DNA of 64,000 nt. Origin: Megalobrama amblycephala (lineage: Eukaryota > Chordata > Actinopteri > Cypriniformes > Xenocyprididae). The stretch covers positions 6,312,582-6,376,581 of the forward strand of contig NC_063054.1 of assembly GCF_018812025.1 (NCBI RefSeq). The letters are read 5' to 3'. The position numbers and the translations under genes are program-made. The first letter of the stretch is position 1, and every line of letters starts with the position of its first letter. Shown here in pieces: positions 34,250 through 44,910 of the stretch. The notes beneath the pieces are model-generated. The model did not search any database, was not told where the DNA came from, and worked only from the letters and a program-made list of their open reading frames with translations.

Positions 34250-34531
34250 TGTTACAACCACCGGTTCCTGCACTACACTTCCCAGCATTCCCTCTGCCCT
34301 GCACCTGCACGTCATCATCACACACACCTGAGGACAATCATCATCATTATCACTCATTGGGACTTGTATATATTCACTCACCCTTCACTCTTGTGTTTGT
34401 CGGTTATATGTTGTATGCTGGTGTGTTACTCTCCTGTGTTCCCTGTATGCTATTTTGGATTTATCTAGTAAAATTGGACTTTGATCTTATTCTCCTCGTC
34501 GTGTGTGTTCCTACACACTAGAAATGTAACA
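34250..34531 (+). repeat. 3' LTR
   Basis: Same termini as the 5' LTR. It lacks small units of the CATCAT and GTGTGTG tracts. Confidence 0.92.
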
Positions 34532-34558
34532 GTCAACTAATCCTTTTATCTCTTAAGT

Positions 34559-34597
34559 TTAAATTGTAGTACAATATGTTGGGTTTCTCAAGCCAAC
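34559..34597 (+). repeat. 39-bp direct repeat, right copy
   Basis: TTAAATTGTAGTACAATATG... ending TCAAGCCAAC, paired with 31737-31775. Confidence 0.85.
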
Positions 34598-35331
34598 ATA
34601 ACGACAACAAAAAATCTACCCATTCTCTCTAAGGAGACTCTTATCTATAAGAAGGCCAGATGTCTTGTTTCTGTGTCAGTTGTATAATGTTCCCAGGCTT
34701 CTTTGCATGAGCAAGATAATTAATGAAAATGAGGTCAGATATTTCTTAGCTTTTAGTCCTTATAAACCAACTAAACAATCCACCAGGAAGAATAGTTTAT
34801 GTCCACATAGGCATACTTACACTGATTACATATTAAAAGTGGAGAGGATGTGAAAGTGAGTCAAGATTGGCTGTTGTGACATTTCGTGGTGAACTGAATT
34901 CAAGTGTTTCCCACTGTCTTTATTTCCTGGATCTGACGAGGACACACACTTGGCGTCAGACTTCCCATTAAAAGAATGGTTAGTGCTGCTGTCGATTCAA
35001 TATACACTGATATCAAATAAAATTACTGCAGTAAGTCAAGCTGCTGAGATAGCAAAGATTTGAGTCGTGGATTTACTGATATTGCCTGTTCAAACAGGCC
35101 GAGGATTAAATGATAGATTGTAAGTCTCCCTCTTGGCTGTGGTCTTATTCTTGCAAATAAAATAATGCCCCCTTAATTGTGTTTTTCATTTGTTTTAGTA
35201 CACTGAATTTACACTAAATCCATTGTTAACCACGGAATGTTCTTTCAAGCTTCTCTGGAACCACAGAGCTTTATATAGAGACAGAATCGCAGATGGTGCC
35301 GTGATGCGAAGATTCAACGTTCTGTTGCTTA
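34598..35331. other. No gene recognised
   Basis: Intergenic DNA without recognisable coding sequence or element ends. Confidence 0.45.
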
Positions 35332-35579
35332 TTAAAGGAAAAGTTGCCTAATAATGAAAATTCTGTTATTATTTACTCATATACTTGCAATGACAGTTCA
35401 TAGTGACCACAGTCTGTACAGCTTAAAAAAAGAACTATATAAAAGATCCATAAAATTGTCCTGTGTGAAGATTTAAAAAAAAAAAATGTGTTCCACAGAA
35501 AACAAAAACACAAAGGATTGCATGAATAACATGGGGTTGTTAAGATAAACTGTCATTTTTGGGTGAAACATCCCATTAA
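35332..35579 (+). mobile_element. TTAA-type MITE of the GGGATAGTTCACC family, diverged
   Basis: TTAA at 35332-35335 and 35576-35579 bound AAAGGAAAAGTTGCCTAATA and CATTTTTGGGTGAAACATCCCA. The latter is the reverse complement of the family start. Central ATAACATGGGGTTG matches the family. Confidence 0.7.
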
Positions 35580-36639
35580 CGTCATGCTGTAAACAGTTTG
35601 TCCTCTGTGGGAAAGGTGGTCAAATGTTCACCAAGAGGAAGTGATAAAATGCAGAATCTTGGTTTTAAGCCCTAATTGTGAAACTTTGTCTTTGACATCA
35701 ACTTCCTTTACACTGTTTACCAAATATTTTCTTTCATTTTTACTTTTTCATTAAATATTCATGTTTGAGGAACTCCACCTGCAAACTCTTCATATGTTTT
35801 GTTGTGATGTGAGCAAAGTTAAAACTTTTTCTTTTGTTTCGACAAAATAAAAAAACTCAATATATCCAGATTGTGGGTTTTTTCAAAGTAACTCAAATGC
35901 ATGAAATTCTTATCTACTTTTACATACAGTTTTTCTCTTTCATTTATTTTGAAATAAATGGTTGTGCTGCCACTATGTGGTTAAGCTGCCTCGTTTACAC
36001 AAGTTTTACAGGGAGGAGGGTGTTAGTTCAGCAGGGAGGTGGCCAATTAGGATTGTTGAGAGATGTACAAATAAACATATCCTGGTGCCTCTGAGCAAAT
36101 ATGGAACAAGCTTCTCAGGAATTATTTTGGTTTTAATACAACACACATCATCAGAAACCTGCAATTAATGAACCATACACCTGCAACTCTGGATGTGGTT
36201 GATGACAGAATTAACAAAAGATGAGAAGGAAATCTAATCTAATCTAATTCTGATATTGGTTTTTGAAGGGGGAAAAAAATATTTTCATCAAAAAGGTATG
36301 TAATACAGTCATGGTCAAAATTAGTGGAACCCTTTTGGTAAATATGAGGCTGTGTAAAATTGTTTATCCTTATGAGCTTTCATTCAGAAAATTCACAAAA
36401 ATATAATTTTGCATCACAAGCAGATTGAATTCAGGTTGTTTGTGAGGGACAAATGTAAAGGATCATTTATTGAAAAAGGCCCTTTAATAAAACAGTCAAT
36501 AGGAAACATTTAGGAGTACACTAACTTACAAACCCTCAAAAGCAAATGTGATTCCATGGGGTCTTTATTTGCCAATTATGTGAGATCACATTAAAGACTG
36601 CACACAAACAACAGTATATAATAAACTGGACAGAAATGT
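35580..36639. other. No gene; possible Tc1-type terminus at ~36306
   Basis: Intergenic. TACAGTCATGGTCAAAATTA at about 36306 looks like a Tc1-family inverted terminus, but no transposase or second end was found. Confidence 0.35.
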
Positions 36640-39330
36640 CTTTTGTCTGATGAGTCAATAATTAAGTCTTTAAACTGGATTATGAATCAAGTCTTAAGTA
36701 TTTAAACTAGTATTTTAACTGGAGTCTGAGTCAAGTCTTAAGTCTTTAAACTATATTCTGAATCAAGTCTGAAGTCTTTAAACTAGTCAGTCAAGTCTGA
36801 AGTCTTTAAACTATATTCTGAATCAAGTCTGAAGTCTTTAAAATGGAGTCTGAGTCAAGTCTGAAGTTTTTAAACTAGTCAGTCAAGTCTGAAGTCTTTA
36901 AACTATATTCTGAATCAAGTCTGAAGTCTTTAAAATGGAGTCTGAGTCAAGTCTGAAGTTTTTAAACTAGTCAGTCAAGTCTGAAGTCTTTAAACTGGAG
37001 TCTGAGTCAAGTCTAAAGTCTTTACACTGGATTCTGAGTCAAGTCTGAAGTCTTTAAACTGCAGTCTGAGTCAAGTCTGTAGTCTTTAAACTGCAGTCTG
37101 AGTCAAGTCTGTAGTCTTTAAACTGGAGTCTGAATCAAGTCTGAAGTCTTTAAACCAGTCAGTTAAGTCTGAAGTCTTTAAACCAGACAGTCAAGTCTGA
37201 AGTCTTTAAACTGGAGTCTGAATCAAGTCTGAAGTCTTTAAACTAGATTCTGTGTCAAGTCTGAAGTCTTTAAACTAGTCAGTCAAGTCTGAAGTCTTTA
37301 AACTGGATTCTGAGTCAAGTCTGAAGTCTTTAAACTAGAGTCTGAATCAAGTCTGAAGTCTTTAAACTAGATTCTGTGTCAAGTCTGAAGTCTTTAAACC
37401 AGTCAGTCAAGTCTGAAGTCTTTAAACTGGATTCTGAGTCAAGTCTGAAGTCTTTAACCCTCTGGAGTCTGAGGCTGATTTGGGGCTTGGAGAAGTTTTG
37501 ACATGCCCTGACATTTGTGCTTTTTTCAGTTGTTCATAAACATATAAATGACAAAAGTGTCATTACACTGTATTCAGCACAAACTAGGCTACAATAATAT
37601 GTGAGGAACATGTATGTACATGTTTGTATTTTTGAAGGAATAATGTTTATGTGTGGTTATTGAAAAAAAAAAAAAACTTAAGTCACTGAAATAAGGCCAA
37701 AAAAAGTATATTAAATCTATGTTCACAAGACTTTTGGGTATTGGAGGTTGTAGACTAGAGTTTTTGCTTCAGAATTATGTAAAAATTATGCTGCCTACTC
37801 CTTCATATAAAACAATATATTGATTTAGTTTTTGTAAGACACTTTTTGTCAAGAAACACAGTATGCGTGGGGGCGTGAATCTGCATGAATAATGGGCCAT
37901 TTACACCTGAGAAGACAAAAGAATCACATAATAATGACCTGAAATGACTTGCATATTAATGAGGCCTATCAGTCAGGTAGGCTGTGAAAAAAACCCTCTG
38001 TAATAATGTCTCAGCTCATCATAAACAGCAATACTGTGAAATATTATTACGATTTAAAATAATGGTATTCTATTATATTCTTTAAAATATTATGTATTTC
38101 TGTGGTGCAAAGTGTCTGAACAATTAATGTTACCTCTATGGCATTTCATATAGGCTTTTAGCTTAAAAGCATGCACATTTGGAGAAATATTGATGGATTC
38201 TTATATATTTATGTCAATTTTCTATACTGAGAAATAATATTTATTGTCATCACTATGAGTGCTGGATACTGTGTTTTTAATTCATACTTGCAGCCGGAGG
38301 GCGCTCTTTACACCTTTAGTCCACAAATTCATAATATAAAGAAGAAAAGGAACTAGGAACTAACGGCATGTCTTCTAGAGATCGCTAACCATTGCTTTAA
38401 CATCCAAATAAACACTTTTCAAGACAATAAATACACGATTGAGACGATGAATGCATGTATTGCCTCTGAATTTGCGTCTGAATAGCGCTGGCTCCGTGGG
38501 CGTGGCCGCATTAGCGGATAATGAGCTGAATCACAGACTTCTGACATGGCTCTCTTTTCATACAGATTACATAAACACAGAATGTTTGTTTTCGATTTGA
38601 CTTGCACGATTTAAAACCTGACATTTCAACATTTCTTTAGACGTAAGTGTCATTTTTTTTGTCATTAGTATTCATAAGTTACAGTTCATTTTCTGAGAAC
38701 TATCAGATTTGACTTCGTTCAGAGGGAGAGGAGAGATCATGCATCATGTTAGTTTTCTTTATTTTACAAAAAGCACAACATTGTGATTTTACTCTGAGTG
38801 TACACAAATAAAAGAAGATATTACTATAGTTTCAATTGATATATTACTTATGTCTCTATGACAAGAAATGACGGAGTATTTTAAGTCTGTTTTGCTGCAA
38901 TGTGAAAAAAAAAACCTGCAAAACGCGCCGGCGCGTTTTCAGACCTCAGGGAGTTAAACTAGAGTCTGAGTCAAGTCTGAAGTCTTTAAACTGGAGTCTG
39001 TGTCAAGTCTGAAGTATTTAAACTGGAGTCTGAGTCAAGTCTGAAGTCTTTAAACTAGTCAGTCAAGTCTGAAATCTTTAAACTGGAGTCTGAATCAAGT
39101 CTGAAGTCTTTAAACTAGATTCTGTGACAAGTCTGAAGTCTTTAAACTAGTCAGTAAAGTCTAAAGTCTTTAAACTGGATTCTGTCAAGTGTGAAGCCTT
39201 TAGACTAGTTGGTCAAGTCTGAAGTCTTTAAACTGGAGTCTGAGTCAAGTCTGAAGTCTTTAAACTAGAGTCTAAGTCAAATGTGAAGCCTTTAGACTAG
39301 TCAGTCACGTCTGAAGTTTTTAAACTAAGT
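36640..39330 (+). repeat. ~32-bp satellite array, split by a TTAA element
   Basis: About 1.2 kb of tandem units of the form GAGTCTGAGTCAAGTCTGAAGTCTTTAAACTG (given here as its two halves GAGTCTGAGTCAAGTC and TGAAGTCTTTAAACTG). These alternate with a ~24-bp short form that lacks the first part (AGTCAGTCAAGTC). The array runs from about 36640 to 37453 and resumes at 38958-39330. Variants recur in a pattern, suggesting a longer higher-order unit. No direct-repeat/spacer pattern of CRISPR type exists. Confidence 0.93.
37454..38957. mobile_element. piggyBac-like non-autonomous element in the satellite
   Basis: TTAA at 37454-37457 and 38954-38957. The left terminus CCCTCTGGAGTCTGAGGCTG pairs with the right terminus on the - strand CTCCCTGAGGTCTGAAAACG. 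TTAA target and a CCCT start are the hallmarks of piggyBac. The interior is 1.5 kb, AT-rich, with no transposase frame. The satellite continues in phase outside. Confidence 0.82.
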
Positions 39331-40289
39331 TATTTTACCTCTCATGTTCCTTAGTTCATTCTTTGTGTTTGAGTTTTCTCCTCTCTCATCTGGTCTCCAT
39401 TTCCTGTTGTTCAGATTGAGCAGTCCAATGGCGGTAATGTTTTCCACTGGTTGTGCAGGGTAAAAATGCAGTGGGAGCTGGAATCCATTTCAACAGCCTT
39501 GAACACAAAGCTCTGTGGGATGCTAATATCCTGGAACACCAAAAGGGGCCTAAAATCTGGAACATGCAGATGAGGTCCTGACGTAGGTGCAGAAGGTCAT
39601 TAACAATCTCGAACACGCAGACAAAGTAACCTTGAAGTGTTTGCAACAAGTTTTGCTCTCCTGAGCTTAACCTTGTTGCAAATGTCTCTGTGTATCCTTT
39701 GCCTCTATGGGCAAGACTTGATCAATCCACTTTTGTATCTCTGGCATGGACACTTGGAATGTGCTGCATCTGATATTGTCTCGCTGGATGAAGACTCTGA
39801 ACATGTTTATTAATGTCTCTTTCCTCACAGACTGGAGGCTCAGAGCAAGAAGAGCATGGAATCTGCTATTGTCTCACCGGTTGGAAGACTCAGAACTTGA
39901 ATATATCTGTTTCTGTCTCTCTAGGTGAACAGGATACTCAGAACTTGTATCTGTTGCTGCCTTCCCTGTATTGGGCCACAGACATCTGTCATCTGTTACA
40001 GTCTCACCCTTGCAGGCTGGGATTCAGATCAAGGAGTGTCTGTTGAAAGGGTACCTTTATCCCTTTCCGAAGAGGAGGAGATTGCAATTCAATTTGGCAC
40101 TTCTCCATTCCAGTGCTGTGATTGGCTGCTGGCATCAGAGGGGGCACACACAGTGTTGCCTACCCTTCTTTCCCCTGTGCAACACAGTCTTTAAAAAGGA
40201 ACAGGAAAAGAATTAATTCAGATGTATTTCCTGAACTTCAAAACTAGTCAGAGTAACAGGTGGCAATAGGCGACACTGTAATTTATTTT
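39331..40289. other. No gene recognised
   Basis: Includes a loose repeat of TGTCTCxCxGGxTGGAAGACTCAGAACTTG type at about 39770-39960. The overlapping frames at 39746-40216 show no known protein. Confidence 0.4.
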
Positions 40290-41015
40290 TAAATACAGTC
40301 ACAAGTCCGCCTCCTCAGCCAGTAGTGCGGGGGGTGTTAAAAAAAAAATTGTACTCAGGAGGAACCAGTTCAAAAAACTGACTTAAGTCACCTGTTTTTA
40401 TCCAGGATTCAGTTATGAAGAAGAAGTCCAGGTAATTTGAAGAGATGAAATCGTTGCAAATGAAGGTTTTGTTTACCAAGGATTCGAACATTAGCAAGCG
40501 CCATCCTGAGCTGCGGTAAATCTTGTTGCATGTCAGAAGCTCTGCAAAAGTGGATGCAAGTTATGGTGGTTTACTTTCCTACGTCAAAACCTGTGGAGAA
40601 GTCCGTCGAGTGAGCTTGGGGTGTGATCTGTGGTAATCGCGCGAATCCACCGACAATGAAGGAGGACAACACCAAGGTGGAAAAGGAGCCCAGTGCCCAG
40701 GCTAACTTCAGCCGAGATGCCGCACATCCTTGTTTTCCGCGTCTCCTCTGGTGTTTCCTCCAAAAGACATCAAAGACGTGCCAACGTAAATAGCCTAATC
40801 AAAACAGTTAGACTGCAGAAGTGGTGAGTAAAACTATATTGGTTTAGGTCAGAGTAAGAAACAGAAGGCTTTGGCATCAATTGACAAATATTGAATGAGT
40901 TGTTGACGATCATAAACTATCAATGGATGGCAGCATAAAAACAGAAAAGTCAATAAAAACATAACGAGTAGACGGCAGGCTAAACACACCAGGCGCCATC
41001 TTTTCTGTTCAGATG
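40290..41015 (-). mobile_element. 5' part of a LINE (5' UTR and endonuclease start)
   Basis: The - strand starts near 41015 with AAGATGGCGCCTGGTGTG-like 5' UTR sequence and reaches an endonuclease N-terminus at 40500-40310. The rest of the element is missing. Confidence 0.55.
40315..40515 (-). pseudogene. LINE APE-type endonuclease, N-terminal fragment
   Basis: A 60-codon frame reads LVNKTFICNDFISSNYLDFF then FITESWIKTGDLSQF then ELVPPEYNFFFNTPRTTG. This matches the opening of LINE endonucleases (N-x-R-S-L-x-N-K, then the catalytic-site-like LTETW as ITESW, then RxxGRGGG). The reading frame breaks just before the GRGG motif. Jockey/CR1/L2/Rex superfamily; clade not resolved. Confidence 0.65.
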
Positions 41016-41233
41016 TTGCACTACAAATAGCTGTCACTGAGAATACTTATTTCTTTGAATAAGTATGAAATGGATGTGTGTAGTCACATACATCAGTACA
41101 TCAGTTTTAAGGTTTCCAAACATAGTTATGAATGGATTCCTGTCCCAGTGCTCTTTTTATATGGCATTGCAACCATCTGCATTTCCTAATGATGAGTCAA
41201 ATGTTGCTTTTGTTCTCGTTGCTTTTTGTCTAA

Positions 41234-42215
41234 TTGTTCTCCCTGGAACTTTATAAGGTTTTGGACCGAGGTGAAATGGATGCTGCAGCAGTCATTGACC
41301 TGTCTGAGCTATGGCAAGGCAGTTCATCAGTATCAGACTATTCTATTAAATTTCACACCCTGGCAAACTCCTGTGGGTGGAACGAACAGGCACTGTGGGA
41401 TCGCTTTCTGTGTGGGCTCTCAGAAAAGGTGAAAGATGAGATTTAAGATGATCCTTCCAGATGATCCTTCCAGATCATCCTTCCAGACCCTTGTTCCCTT
41501 CTCCTGAACCAGAGAGCACGACTATCTGTCCCCTGTTTTTTCATGTCCTGTTGTCACAGGAGGAGTTGATTGACCTCACAGTGGTACCTGAAGCTTACCA
41601 CAACTTGAAGGGTGTTTTCAGTAAGTCTTGGGCTTCTTCCCTTCCTCCCCATTGCCTTAATGACTACACTATTGATCTTCTCCCAGGCACTTTTCCACCT
41701 CGGGGTAGACTCTGTTCACTTTTGACTCCTGTGAGAGAGGCCATGGAAAATATATTAGTGATTCTCTGGCAGCTGGAATAATTTATCCCTCTTCCTCCCT
41801 AGTGGGTGCAGGGTTTTTAGTAGAAAAGAAGGATGGCTCACTAAGACCTTGTATTGATTACCAAGGATTGAATGACATCACGGTGAAGAATCGTTATCCT
41901 TTACTATTGATGTCACTGGCTTTTGAACTTTCACAGGGAGCCTCCTTCTTTACTAAATTGGACTTGCATAACACTTACCATCTTGTTCACATAAGGGAGG
42001 GAGACAATTGGAAGACAGCATTTAACAGTCCCACAGGGCACTTGAAATATTTGGTTAAGGCCTTCTTTATTCAGTGTGCTGGACCAGGCACTTGTCAATA
42101 ACGTACTCTGGGACATGGCAAACAAATTTGTGTTTGTTTACCTTGATGTCATCCTCATTTTTTCTCTCAATCTTGACGATCAGGTCACTGTTCGTGTGGC
42201 TAATCGGCTGGTTTG
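41234..42215 (+). pseudogene. Gypsy retrotransposon gag-pol remnant
   Basis: Three open pieces in order. 41234-41446 is a Gag C-terminal piece (LWQGSSSVSDYSIKFHTLAN, ALWDRFLCGLSEKVKDEI). 41461-41781 is the Pol linker before reverse transcriptase ([34 protein letters not shown]). 41802-42101 is the RT fingers and palm start ([46 protein letters not shown]). After a frame change near 42060 comes FVFVYLDVILIFS, where the catalytic YLDD box reads YLDV. Protease, RNase H, integrase and LTRs are absent. The Gag and Pol pieces abut, so internal deletions have occurred. It cannot be functional. Confidence 0.88.
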
Positions 42216-44097
42216 TAGAGTAGCATAACTTTATAGTTTCTATGTTTTTTAGTATATTTAGTGCATCTATTTAGACATTTATGGACATTTATTCAGACAG
42301 ATTATGTTATATTGAGAAGACATGCACAACTGTAGTATATTGTAGCATAAATGTCGGTTTGGTATGGCTACATGTGTTCTATGGTTGCTAACCAATCGAA
42401 TTGTAGCTGACTGACTGTTTGGAACATTGACTTGTGAATTGATCAGTGATATGGAGTACCGAAGACTGGCCACCGCTGCGTTTTTAGAATGCATTTTCAT
42501 GGGTGAGATGCTGCAAAAGACGCAAGACATGAGTGCAACACCCAAACACGTCTGCCAAACATAAAAACAATAGGAAAAATAGTGCAATGGAATAAAAAAA
42601 CCTGTAAAGAACTACTGTATGTTTGATATTCATTTCATGCAAACAGTGTGACGGTGACAGGCTGAAAGCTGCTGTTATTTTCTTTTTTTACAAAGCATTT
42701 GCTGTTAATAATAGCCTGTTACTGGTGTTACTGGTGTTACTGGCCCTAAGTTAATCTCCAGGAGGGGGCCCCGTGATCACGTTCCCGGGGGTTTATCAGC
42801 TGGCAATTTTCAATGCACATTTAAGAGTGCAGGTTGCAACTATTATTAACAATAATGCATTATATATTAAAGAACATTAAAAAATATAATTAATATGTAA
42901 TATGGTACATATATTAAGATAAATGCTTCTCTCTAGAGTTCATTTTTCTAGCTGACTAACGAGTTTATGGTCATGATGAATATGTTTGTTCTGAGATAAA
43001 TGTGACGTTACGTTTGTTGGTTTACCAGCATTTTTATTTACGTCTTTCCACGTATGAAACAATGATTGAGCAGGATTACACGAGACATGATATGGATTAT
43101 TTTTTTTAAGTTGAACTGTATCTTTTAACATACCTTTAGTTGTTCATTCATGTTTGTTTTCGCGCTGTAACTGGTATCAGTTCACATGTGCGTAGAACTG
43201 TGGCGTTACGATCTGTCACAGCACATTTACAGAGCGCCAAATCCATATCCTTGTGCTTTTTAAAGTGGGTATATGCAAATCCTTGACCTTTCCTAGTAGG
43301 TATACGCCATATACCTGCATATCACGTAGACTACACCACCGTGGGGTCCCACCTCGGGAGAAATCGCGGGGGCCCCCCAAGCCCGCGGGGCCCCACGCAG
43401 TTGCGTGGTGGGTAAACACTCTACTGCAGTCAATTGTTCTGAAAAAATCTAGATATTCACCCAGCTCTACTACAAAAGCTCACCAGTTGAAGAAGTTGTT
43501 AACAGGGCAAACAGCAAGAAGTGTAGACGTTACATCTGCTGATTTGGACAATTTAGGAAAAAAACGACACGAAAATAACATGGGCTGTTAATTATTTTTA
43601 AGACATGATTAGCTGAAAAAGAGGTCAGTATCGACCTCAAACACATCAATAAATCACAAATGAACTCAGTATTACTGGATTTTTATGGCTCCATTCGGAC
43701 AAGTAAGAAGAACTGTATGGTATCAGCAGTTACCTGAATCTTCGGGCAGCGCCATATCAATGAACCTCCTCTTAGCCATTCATGGAATTTAATGTAAGAC
43801 TCACGTCCGCCAACAACGTTTTTAAAGGAGTTGTTAAACAAATCCGACAATCTAGTAGGGATAGAACATCACACTACCCACCGATTTCATCTGAAGACCA
43901 CAAGATCCTGGCAACCCAAAAGATTTATTAAATAAAGTATGGTATTCAGTTTGGCCAAAAAGGGAAGGAGGGTAATCGGCAGCTCAGAAGGCTTATTAAA
44001 ATCGTATTGGAGACCATCCCAAGAGAGTAGAAAATGCTGGAGTGCAGTACTAAGAAAACCAGTGAAAAGAAAACCAGTGGCCGAATTTTAAAACACT
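42216..44097. other. No gene; GC-rich hairpin at ~43325-43410
   Basis: Intergenic. A GC-rich segment contains GGGGTCCCACC, GCGGGGGCCCCCCAAGCCCGCGGGGCCCC-type inverted words and GCAGTTGCGTGGTGGG, which can pair with CCACC upstream. No coding similarity was seen. Confidence 0.4.
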
Positions 44098-44910
44098 GTG
44101 CACGGAGCAGTTATTTCAGACTCCGTTCCAGAACTCTTTGGCCAGTGGTGTAGTCCCTCAGCAGTGGAAACATTCCACAGTTATTCCGGTACCAAAAAAA
44201 GAGTTCCATCAAAGAACTACACGGTCTCAGGCCGTTCTTGTGAGGCCATTCTCACCTCTCTTGTGATGAAAACAATGGAGAAAATTATTAAAAATTATAT
44301 CACTAAGGTAATTGACCCACAGTTGGACTCACTTCAGTTTGCATATCACAGAGGTGTCGATGTTGCAAAGGTATTTATCACAGCATCTCGAGTCTACCAA
44401 CACCACAGCCAGGCTTTTGTTTTCTGATTTTTCTTCAGCATTCAATACCCCACTATAGGTGAACAACAAATGCTGAGGTTGGCTGGCAGGATTTTACAAG
44501 ACCCTTCACATGTCCTGTTTTCTGTTTTTGAGTGGCTCCCCTCAGAGAGACGGCTTCGTTGTCCAGGCTGTAGGACACAAAGGAGGAAGGCAACGTTTGT
44601 TCCTAAAGTGGTACATCTTTTAAACTCCCAAACATCTCTGACCCCTTGTTTACCATGCCGAGACTTTCCCCATACTTACTTATATTTTTAATTTCACTCA
44701 GTTATATACATACACATACTGTACATGGTGACTGTTTCAGACCTTTTTTTTTAATCTGCCTGTAGCAGATTATATTTAATACATATGTACATTGTGCACG
44801 TTTTTAGTTCATATATGATGCTTCCTATGTATATTATGTGATGTGCCTCTACGTGACCTTGTAAGTTGCCCGCTGGGGACAAATAAAGTGTTTAAAATTA
44901 AAATTGAAAT
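44098..44910 (+). pseudogene. LINE reverse transcriptase fragment and 3' tail
   Basis: The frame at 44098-44427 reads KKRVPSKNYTVSGRSCEAIL, then LTSLVMKTMEKIIKNYITKV, then DPQLDSLQFAYHRGVDVAKV. This is the RT region preceding the catalytic box of the jockey/CR1/Rex type. Next, in other frames, come LFSDFSSAFNT-like sequence at about 44430, RRLRCPGCRTQRRKATFVPK at 44530-44600 (the conserved LINE C-terminal end), and a 3' UTR ending GTTGCCCGCTGGGGACAAAT AAAG near 44885. The catalytic YxDD segment is deleted. Confidence 0.75.

Larger units (their letters stand above)
32589..34531 (+). mobile_element. Complete short LTR retrotransposon without gag-pol (TSD GTCAA)
   Basis: Two LTRs of 287 and 282 bp, TGTTACAACC...AATGTAACA, enclose about 1.37 kb. 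GTCAA flanks the element at 32584-32588 and 34532-34536. The LTRs differ by about five substitutions and three small indels. A polypurine tract GGAGGGGGGAGGTAC abuts the 3' LTR. The expected TGG-type primer-binding site is not obvious right after the 5' LTR (GGATAACTGACCG). There is no protease, reverse transcriptase or integrase, so it must be mobilised in trans. Confidence 0.92.
31776..34547. mobile_element. Palindromic TTAA-type element split by an LTR retrotransposon
   Basis: The left terminus is TTAAAGGATTAGTTCACTTT. The right terminus, after the LTR element, is GTCAACTAATCCTTTT. The two halves are inverted copies of each other over hundreds of bases (GATAAGACCCTTATTCCT-type words, TTCGTATTCTTC, ACTTACGGAACG) around a centre near 32190. 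Without the insert it is about 825 bp. It is related to 10236-10640. Confidence 0.8.

Noticed and set aside
36640..39330. CRISPR-like array
   Set aside because: Units are contiguous with no unique spacers and the DNA is from an animal; it is a satellite.
39746..40216. Overlapping frames as a gene
   Set aside because: No recognised domain and only loose internal repetition; three frames compete.
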